In this document: one piece after another, positions 58,127 to 64,000 of the stretch
How the letters are laid out: the number at the start of each line of letters is the position of its first letter
Position numbering within the stretch: position 1 is the stretch's first letter
NCBI GenBank assembly: GCA_029564115.1
Contig: JAKQQP010000210.1
Coordinates: 62,001-126,000, forward strand
Direction: 5' to 3'
DNA length: 64,000 nucleotides
DNA from: Candidatus Rifleibacteriota bacterium
GTDB lineage: Bacteria; Riflebacteria; Ozemobacteria; Ozemobacterales; Ozemobacteraceae
Position numbers and translations under genes: made by a program
Notes under the pieces: generated by a model
Database searches by the model: none
What the model saw: only the letters and a program-made list of their open reading frames with translations
Told to the model about the DNA's origin: nothing

Positions 58127-59200
58127 TCAGACTTTTATTTCGAACAGGTCATTGGGCGTGTTTGTCAGCTGCTTCAGGCCTTTTTCTTTTACCAGAAAAA
58201 CGTCCTCAATTCTGACTCCGCCCCACCCCGGCAGATAAATTCCAGGTTCGACGGTAAAAGTCACTCCCGGTCTGATCGAGTCTTCGCATTTTGGCGACAG
58301 GGAAGGTGCTTCGTGAACATTCAGACCAAGCGAATGCCCCAGCCCATGACCGAAGTTTTCGCCATAACCGGCATCAGCAATGACTTTTCTGGCGACGGCG
58401 TCGACATCTTTGCAGATTGCACCGACTTTGATGGCTTTGATAGCCCTTTTCTGGGCTTCCAGGACGATGCCGTAGATTTCTTTGAACTTCGCAGTCGCTT
58501 TGCCAAGAAAAACCGTTCTGGTCATATCAGAATGATAGCCATCGACAACCGCGCCAAAATCTATTTTGACCATTTCACCCTTTTTCAGCTTGCGCGAGCC
58601 AGGCTGATGATGCGGGCAGGAAGAATTGGGACCGCTGGCAATGATGGTATCAAAGCTCGGAGCTTCTGAACCGGCCATTTTCATAAAAAATTCAAGATGG
58701 GCTGCCACTTCATTTTCTGTCATTCCAGGCTTGATAACCCTGGTCAGTTCAGCAAATGCCTGATCGGCAATCGCAAAAGCCTTTTGCAGCGATTTCACTT
58801 CGTCGGCGTCTTTAATCTGGCGCAGCTGCTCAACAAGGCTTTCAGTCGGGTAGAGATCTTTCTTGAACTCCTCGGAAAACATGAGGAATTGTCTGATATT
58901 GAGACTTTTCTCAACTCCAAGGGCTTTAATTCTGGCTTTTTTGATGCGATCTTTCAGAAGTTCAATCTGATTGTTTTTAAAAATGACTATTTCAGCTACA
59001 TCGCCTATTTCAGCGGCGCTTTGTTCCTGGTATCTGAAATCGGTAAAAAATATCGCTTCTTTTCTTGTAATCAGAAGAGTTCCGCATGAACCGGAATAAC
59101 CGCACAGATACCGGATATTTTTCAGATCGGTTATCAGCAGACCCTGGTAATTTTCGCTAAAAAGCTCGCGGAGAGCTGCAATTCTTCTGGAACGGTTCAT
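58127..59200 (-). CDS. M24B Xaa-Pro peptidase
   Basis: The 357-residue metallopeptidase of the PepP/PepQ (YqhT) type has a creatinase-like N-terminal domain (about 1-125) and a pita-bread catalytic domain. The metal ligands appear in DFGAVVDGYHSDMTRTVF (two Asp), GHGLGHSLGLNVHEAP (His), FTVEPGIYLPGWGG (Glu) and VRIEDV (Glu). It removes residues before proline. The start is ATG 59200, overlapping the M16 stop by one base (TAATG) with AAGGAG upstream. It is the last gene of the operon. Confidence 0.92.
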   Translation of the reverse strand: MNRSRRIAALRELFSENYQGLLITDLKNIRYLCGYSGSCGTLLITRKEAIFFTDFRYQEQSAAEIGDVAEIVIFKNNQIELLKDRIKKARIKALGVEKSLNIRQFLMFSEEFKKDLYPTESLVEQLRQIKDADEVKSLQKAFAIADQAFAELTRVIKPGMTENEVAAHLEFFMKMAGSEAPSFDTIIASGPNSSCPHHQPGSRKLKKGEMVKIDFGAVVDGYHSDMTRTVFLGKATAKFKEIYGIVLEAQKRAIKAIKVGAICKDVDAVARKVIADAGYGENFGHGLGHSLGLNVHEAPSLSPKCEDSIRPGVTFTVEPGIYLPGWGGVRIEDVFLVKEKGLKQLTNTPNDLFEIKV

Positions 59201-60537
59201 TACTTCTCCTTTTGTTCTTTTGATCTGCGAGTTCTGATTGCAGACGACCCGGCTACTTCGGAGCACCCCGAAAAAGGGCTTGCGGCAAGAACTTCTCTGG
59301 CAGAGTCTGAAGGTGCAATCATGGTTATTGCCATTTTTCTCCAGTCGAGAATCTCTCTGGCAACGGCTTTTACGTCATCCATACCCACTCTCAAATATGG
59401 AGCGAGGGTGTTTTCTGGCAGCTGCGGTTCAACATTGTAAAGAAAGCCGGTAGACAATCTGTTCATGCGATTAGTAGTGCTTTCCAGAGCTATCAGGAGA
59501 TTACCCTTCAGCTGTTCCCTGGTATCTTCAAGCTCTTTTCGGGTCAGCCCTCTGGAAGCAATTTTTTCAAGCTCTGAATGAAACAGCTCGAGCACCTTCT
59601 GCAGATGCTCCATCGAAGTCCCTGCGTATATGCCAAACAAGCCGTTTTTTTTATAAGAGGTATGATAAGAATACACGGTATAAGCCAGCCCACGCTTCTC
59701 TCTTATTTCCTGGAAGAGGCGGCTGCTCATGCCACCGCCAAAAGCGGCATTTAAAATGGTCAGAGCAAATCTGCGTTCATCTGAAAACGATACCCCGGTA
59801 GTGCCGAGAGTCAAATGAACCTGCTCGATGTCTTTCTGAAAGACGGTAGAGCCAGTCGATGCCTTTGCGGCGGTCTCACGCGGCCTGAAAGAATCCTGGC
59901 GCAAGGGCTTCAATTTCCGGTTCAGCAGTGTTTTCAATTCTTCCCAGTCGAAGTTCCCTGCTACGCAGATAAGAAGATTACCCGTGACATACTGCTGTTG
60001 AAAAACGTCATAAATCTGGTCACGCTTCATCGACGCAACTGTCCTGGCAGTGCCGAGAATTGGGTTGCCGAGACGCGAATGCTGCCAGATATTCTGGCCA
60101 AGCAGCTCATGAATTATCTCGTCTGGCGAATCTTCATACATTTTTATTTCTTCAAGAATGACACGGCGCTCGCGTTCAAGTTCGTCAGAATCGAACTGAG
60201 AATTGATGACCATGTCGGACAGCACGTCAACTGCCACATCGAGTTTGTCTTTGACCACTCTGGCGTAATAGCAGCAGTAATCTTTTGCGGTAAAGGCATT
60301 CAGATACCCGCCGATACGGTCGAACTCGCTGGCTATCATTCTGGGAGTACGTTTTTTTGTACCCTTGAACATCATGTGCTCGATAAAATGTGAAACTCCC
60401 ATCATTTCAGGGGTCTCGTAAAGAACACCACTTTTTAGGAACATGCCGATCGAAACGCTCTGTACGGTATCAAAGCGCTCGGCAACGACTTCTACTCCGT
60501 TATCGAGCGTCAGTTTAAGGTATGGCGAAGCTTGCAA
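59200..60537 (-). CDS. M16-family zinc peptidase (processing-peptidase-like)
   Basis: The 445-residue protein has the inverted zinc motif HFIEHMMFKGT (about 46-56) and the downstream ligand Glu in RRVILEEIKMYEDSP. The C-terminal RMNRLSTGFLYN region is typical of the bacterial insulinase-like family (YmxG). There is no signal peptide, so it should act in the cytoplasm or at the membrane. The start is TTG, supported by GGAGA six bases upstream. It lies one base after scpB and is coupled to the M24 gene by a one-base overlap. Confidence 0.9.
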   Translation of the reverse strand: MQASPYLKLTLDNGVEVVAERFDTVQSVSIGMFLKSGVLYETPEMMGVSHFIEHMMFKGTKKRTPRMIASEFDRIGGYLNAFTAKDYCCYYARVVKDKLDVAVDVLSDMVINSQFDSDELERERRVILEEIKMYEDSPDEIIHELLGQNIWQHSRLGNPILGTARTVASMKRDQIYDVFQQQYVTGNLLICVAGNFDWEELKTLLNRKLKPLRQDSFRPRETAAKASTGSTVFQKDIEQVHLTLGTTGVSFSDERRFALTILNAAFGGGMSSRLFQEIREKRGLAYTVYSYHTSYKKNGLFGIYAGTSMEHLQKVLELFHSELEKIASRGLTRKELEDTREQLKGNLLIALESTTNRMNRLSTGFLYNVEPQLPENTLAPYLRVGMDDVKAVAREILDWRKMAITMIAPSDSAREVLAASPFSGCSEVAGSSAIRTRRSKEQKEK

Positions 60538-60538
60538 T

Positions 60539-61294
60539 CTAGTTCTCCGATGTCTGTGTTGAGTCTGAATCAGTGCTATTATTTTCTATCGGCATAAGGC
60601 CCTGACTATCGTTGAATTCTTTTTCGCTGGCTTTTTGATCACGCAAAGCCTCTTCACGCTGGCCTTCCGGGGTAAGCTGCTCGGGGATGTCGAGTGAAGG
60701 AACCGGCAGTTCTTTCAAACTTTTCATCCCAAAATAATAGAGAAAATCCTGGGTGGTTGAATAAAGCCTGGGCTTGCCAAGAACCGGCTTTTCGCCAGAA
60801 ACGTAAATCAGCTTCTTCTCAAGAAGCGTAGAAACGACACCATCACAGTTTACGCCACGGATAGCATCTATTTCTGCTCTGGTAATGGGCTGTTTGAAAG
60901 CTATAACCGAAAGAGTTTCGAGCGCCGGCAGCGAAAGCGAAACCAGCTTTTGCCCATCGAGGCGCTGAATGAACTGAGAAATTCTGGCTTTGGTAGCCAG
61001 TTGCACGCCGTTCTCGAGAACAGCTATCTGCAATCCACTTCTCTCATCTTCATCGTAAGCTTTCTTTCGGGCCTGAACGATCTCGGCAACCCTCTCGGGA
61101 GTTACAGACAAAACCATTGCCAGCTTTTCAAGGCTGATAGGCTTGTTCTGTACCAGCAGGAGTCCGTCCAGGGCAGCGCAAAGCAGCTCAAAACCATATT
61201 CTTCCGCCGGTTCCGGTCGGGTGATTTCTTCGCCGGAAAGTCCCTTGGAATCTGTTTCCTGATCTGGGTGAGTTGGGGATTCGAAATTTTCCAT
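60539..61294 (-). CDS. scpB: segregation and condensation protein ScpB
   Basis: The 251-residue kleisin-associated winged-helix protein partners ScpA and SMC in chromosome condensation. The family core is present: QRLDGQKLVSLSLPALETLS, VIAFKQPITRAEIDAIRGVN and LYSTTQDFLYYFGMKSL. N- and C-terminal tails are acidic and longer than in the minimal ScpB (about 190 residues). The CAGGAG ribosome-binding site fits ATG 61294. It lies three bases after scpA. Confidence 0.95.
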   Translation of the reverse strand: MENFESPTHPDQETDSKGLSGEEITRPEPAEEYGFELLCAALDGLLLVQNKPISLEKLAMVLSVTPERVAEIVQARKKAYDEDERSGLQIAVLENGVQLATKARISQFIQRLDGQKLVSLSLPALETLSVIAFKQPITRAEIDAIRGVNCDGVVSTLLEKKLIYVSGEKPVLGKPRLYSTTQDFLYYFGMKSLKELPVPSLDIPEQLTPEGQREEALRDQKASEKEFNDSQGLMPIENNSTDSDSTQTSEN

Positions 61295-61297
61295 TTG

Positions 61298-62170
61298 CTA
61301 CTCCTGTGATTCAGCGACAGCTAGTTGCTGATTCAAGTTTTCTTCATCCGATATGGTTTCAGAGTCGATCTGACCTTCGAGACTTTCGGGTTGTTCTTCG
61401 TCGGTCTCTTTTTCTGCTGACAATCTGGTATTTTTGCCGTGCCGCAGAGTTATCGGAGCGAAGTTGGTCTTCTGTACAAACGAGAGCTCGCCAGTTCTGG
61501 CCATTTCGAGAACAGCCATAAAAGAAAGAACAGTTTCGTAGCGGTCAGCACCCTTCTTTAAAATTTTATTGAAGGTAATCTCGCCCTTGAGCTGCTTAAG
61601 AAGATCACGAATCTCGTTCATACGGTCAATGATCCCGATTTTTTCGAGAACTACCCGATGAATCGGTGGACTGACACGGCGGCGCACCAGAGCGTGAAAA
61701 ATATTGAGAAGCTCGACCGGGCCAATATTGATTTCGAGTATTTCTTCAGGTTGCCGCTCGAGGTCGGTAGATCTCGTGAAAATTCTGGAAGCGTTGCGCT
61801 CCATTTCACGAAGCTCAAGCGCCACGAGTTTAAACTTGCGGTATTCAAGAAGCTTTTCAACAAGGCCGGAGCGGGCATCTTCCTCGTAGAAACTTTCATC
61901 GATATCGTCATCGCCAGTCATCAGTTCTTCGGGTTTTTCTTTTGGCAACAACATCTTCGACTTGATCTCGAGAAGGGTTGCCGCCATGATCAGAAAGCCT
62001 GAAGCGACTTCCATGTCGAGTATCTCCATCATCTGGAGATACTCGAGATACTGGCCGGCAATGTGCGCGATCGGAATATCGTAAATATTGATCTTCTGCT
62101 CCTCGATAAGGTGATAGAGCAGATCGAAAGGGCCTTCGAAGACCGGCAGTTTAACCTGATAAGCGCTCAT
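61298..62170 (-). CDS. scpA: segregation and condensation protein ScpA
   Basis: The 290-residue kleisin bridges the SMC heads. The N-terminal motif VKLPVFEGPFDLLYHLIEEQ, then KINIYDIPIAHI, is diagnostic, and the C-terminal winged helix has SFMAVLEMARTGELSFVQ. The start is ATG 62170 (MSAYQVKLPVFEGP), which overlaps the trpS stop by one base; the frame is open further upstream in trpS. The tail after about 255 is acidic and Gln-rich. Confidence 0.95.
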   Translation of the reverse strand: MSAYQVKLPVFEGPFDLLYHLIEEQKINIYDIPIAHIAGQYLEYLQMMEILDMEVASGFLIMAATLLEIKSKMLLPKEKPEELMTGDDDIDESFYEEDARSGLVEKLLEYRKFKLVALELREMERNASRIFTRSTDLERQPEEILEINIGPVELLNIFHALVRRRVSPPIHRVVLEKIGIIDRMNEIRDLLKQLKGEITFNKILKKGADRYETVLSFMAVLEMARTGELSFVQKTNFAPITLRHGKNTRLSAEKETDEEQPESLEGQIDSETISDEENLNQQLAVAESQE

Positions 62171-63153
62171 TAATAGATGAATCCCATGGCCTTTCGAACA
62201 GCGCACATGGTTTCGCCGGCAACTTCATGGGCACGTTTTTCACCGGCAGCAAGAACGTCGGCCACGTAGCCAGGTTTGGCTTCGATAGCGGCGCGGCGAC
62301 AGCGAATCGGTTCGAGCATATTATTGAGACGTTCGAACAAAATATTCTTGCAGTCACGACAGCCGATAGCGGCGCTGCGACACCCGGCGGCGATTTCTTC
62401 GAGGCGATCCTGGGTATAAATTTTATGATATGCAAAAACGGCGCAAACTTCGGGGTCACCCGGGTCGTTTCGCCTGACCCTCTGCGGATCGGTAATCATC
62501 TGCTGAATTTTTTCTTTGAGCGAAGCAGCTGTTTCACGCAGTTCGATACTGTTGTTGTATGACTTGCTCATTTTGCGTTTGTCTATGCCCAAAAGCATTG
62601 GAACCGAAGAAAGCACCGCTTCAGGCTCTTTGAGTATCTCACCGAAATGACCATTGAAGCGCCTGATTATTTCGCGACTCAATTCAAGGTGGGGAAGCTG
62701 ATCGCGCCCGACCGGCACGACTTCGGCATTGTAGGCAGCTATGTCGGCAGTCATCAGCACGGGGTACATCAACTTGCCGAGTGAAACTTTCGAGCGGGCT
62801 TCGTCGTCGCGAACGTCGTCTTTGAAGGTCGGGCAGCGTTCCAGCCAGCCCAGCGGTGTAAAATTGCAGAGAATAGTACTGAGCTCGGCATGTTCATGCA
62901 TCGAGGACTGACGCATAATTACAGATTTTTCAGGGTCTATGCCGATGCTCAACCAGTCTACGATCATTTCATCGATAATCGCAGGCAGGTTGTCAATTTT
63001 GAGACGGTCGGTAAATGCGTGCCAGACAGCCGCGAAGAAAAAACATTCATATTTATCCTGGAGTGAGACCCAGTTTTTAAGAGTTCCTTCGAGATGCCCC
63101 AGATGCAAAGAACCAGTGGTTCTCATGCCGCTTACCAGTCGTTTTTTAGACAT
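62170..63153 (-). CDS. trpS: tryptophanyl-tRNA synthetase
   Basis: The 327-residue class I synthetase charges tRNA-Trp. The HIGH-like motif is TTGSLHLGHLEG near residue 13-23 and the KMSKS motif is DKRKMSKSYNN. LMTADIAAYNAEVVPVGRDQ is also a conserved stretch. The length matches bacterial TrpRS. AGGAG precedes ATG 63153. It is coupled to scpA by a one-base overlap and follows a TPR gene by 30 bases. Confidence 0.95.
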   Translation of the reverse strand: MSKKRLVSGMRTTGSLHLGHLEGTLKNWVSLQDKYECFFFAAVWHAFTDRLKIDNLPAIIDEMIVDWLSIGIDPEKSVIMRQSSMHEHAELSTILCNFTPLGWLERCPTFKDDVRDDEARSKVSLGKLMYPVLMTADIAAYNAEVVPVGRDQLPHLELSREIIRRFNGHFGEILKEPEAVLSSVPMLLGIDKRKMSKSYNNSIELRETAASLKEKIQQMITDPQRVRRNDPGDPEVCAVFAYHKIYTQDRLEEIAAGCRSAAIGCRDCKNILFERLNNMLEPIRCRRAAIEAKPGYVADVLAAGEKRAHEVAGETMCAVRKAMGFIY

Positions 63154-63183
63154 AATATTCTCCTGTTGTGTAACTGACTGCAG

Positions 63184-64000
63184 TCAATATTCTGTTGCCT
63201 TCAAAGCTTCTTCCGCTGCCTGAAGAGTTTCGGAATCAGGCCTGAGGGTGCGCACTCTCTCCCAGCACTCACGGGCTTTATCAAGCTTTTTCATTTTGAA
63301 GTATCCAACTCCAAGGTTGAACTGGGCTTCAGCGTAACTTGAATCGATTTCGACCGCCTTTTCCCAGTATTCTATGGCCCTGGTCAGGTCATTTTTTTTG
63401 TCATAAAGATTGCCCATAGTGAAGAAAGCGTTCTGGTCCGCCATGCCGGCAGACAAAAGAGGCGTCAGCAACTGCTCGCTCTCGAGCAGGCGGTCTTCGT
63501 AATAATAAGCTCTGGCCAATAAGAGCTTTTGTGAGTTTTCGAGACGATCGACTGCGGCAAATGGTTCGAGAACAGCTATGGCAAGGGGGTAAAAGCCCAT
63601 AGACACCGCCATTTTTGCCACAGAAAAAGCCTCGGCCTCGCTGGTGATACTGCCAGGATTTATCATCTGCAGATAATGGGCGGCATTTTCGCGGTTGTAG
63701 GCAGCATCTTCAATGGCTGCCATCTGCAAAAGAAGCTGAGAATTACTAGAGTCACGCTCGAGGGCGGGCCTAACAATTTTTTCGGCAGCCGAAAAGCGAC
63801 CGGCACCGATGAGCTGGCGGCCCAACTGAACGACTTCATCACTCTGCAGAGAGCCTTCTTCTGCTCTCTGATAAAGCTTATCGAATGCCGGGTCGCAAAT
63901 TATCGAAACAACAGAATCTTCAAGTTTGAATTTTAAAACCGGTGATACCTGTTGGTCACTGTCGACTTTAAAATACAGATTGATTCGCGATTGCGTCGAA
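63184..64000 (-). CDS. TPR protein, C-terminal part (5' end outside window)
   Basis: The frame is open from the window edge to the TGA-type stop at 63184, giving the last 271 residues or so; a TTG at 63825 is not the real start because coding continues upstream. The visible part contains tetratricopeptide repeats, for example AFFTMGNLYDKKNDLTRAIE and YAEAQFNLGVGYFKMKKLDK, and ends in LQAAEEALKATEY. The first visible residues (RINLYFKVDSDQQVSPVLKF) read like a beta-rich preceding domain. It is the upstream neighbour of trpS in the same operon. Confidence 0.8.
   Translation of the reverse strand, partial: STQSRINLYFKVDSDQQVSPVLKFKLEDSVVSIICDPAFDKLYQRAEEGSLQSDEVVQLGRQLIGAGRFSAAEKIVRPALERDSSNSQLLLQMAAIEDAAYNRENAAHYLQMINPGSITSEAEAFSVAKMAVSMGFYPLAIAVLEPFAAVDRLENSQKLLLARAYYYEDRLLESEQLLTPLLSAGMADQNAFFTMGNLYDKKNDLTRAIEYWEKAVEIDSSYAEAQFNLGVGYFKMKKLDKARECWERVRTLRPDSETLQAAEEALKATEY

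Noticed and set aside
63184..63825. TPR gene starting at TTG 63825
   Set aside because: The frame stays open without stops to the window edge and reads as protein, so the true start lies beyond 64000.

Overview
The window looks like a chromosomal segment from an anaerobic or facultative Gram-negative-type bacterium of an under-described phylum. The anaerobic lifestyle is suggested by the hydrogenase maturation GTPase HydF, a three-domain NifU with NifS, and a NapF-like ferredoxin. The Gram-negative-type surface is suggested by pseudopilins, several PilT-type ATPases and many signal peptides. Repeated PilT paralogues, many HEAT/TPR proteins, a gingipain-type peptidase and a deoxyhypusine-synthase-like enzyme are compatible with Candidatus Riflebacteria/Ozemobacteria, but that is a guess from gene content and no marker here proves it. 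There are no insertion sequences, phage genes, CRISPR arrays or rRNA; one tRNA-Val(GAC) is present.

Layout. Positions 1-6838 (minus) hold one operon with four PilT-type ATPases, a HEAT/TPR protein, a GspG-like major pseudopilin and the start of another pilin-like gene. Two of the PilT copies are canonical and two have lost catalytic residues. A second HEAT/TPR gene is divergent at 6990. Positions 9394-15556 hold a DUF4177-like protein, recG-rsmD, a Gly/Ala-rich membrane protein and recD2. Positions 15734-21956 hold a membrane-anchored Ig/macroglobulin-like protein and an apparent operon moeA, lipoprotein, mini-thioredoxin, ArsP-family permease, TPR protein. Positions 22664-27367 (minus) encode three minor pseudopilins (GspI/J/K-like) and two distantly paralogous exported proteins. 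Positions 27704-36294 contain fabH, hydF, a C25 peptidase, an exported superoxide dismutase, a ferredoxin, a gamma-carbonic-anhydrase-like protein and small genes. Positions 36435-47601 contain a TPR protein, aroK-mazG, an M23 peptidase, nifU-nifS and the apbE / NusG-II / Gx-transporter / maf / coaD operon. Positions 47770-54786 hold tRNA-Val, trmJ, the deoxyhypusine-synthase-like gene, an ABC-2 exporter and an Rrf2 regulator with cysK. Positions 54943-64000 hold an exported pullulanase-like enzyme, an exported hypothetical protein and the operon TPR-trpS-scpA-scpB-M16-M24.

How the parts fit. Much of the unusual content concerns the cell surface: pseudopilins, retraction-type ATPases and exported proteins are split over two loci. 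No PilB, PilC, PilQ or prepilin peptidase gene is visible, so these loci must work with machinery encoded elsewhere. HEAT and TPR scaffold proteins recur (six TPR proteins). Transcription signals look like ordinary sigma-70 boxes. At five genes the -10 hexamer lies exactly seven bases before the start codon and no Shine-Dalgarno sequence is present, which suggests leaderless mRNAs alongside a majority of genes with good ribosome-binding sites. Convergent gene pairs are often closed by strong bidirectional terminators. All functional calls are from reading motifs by eye; no database search was run.
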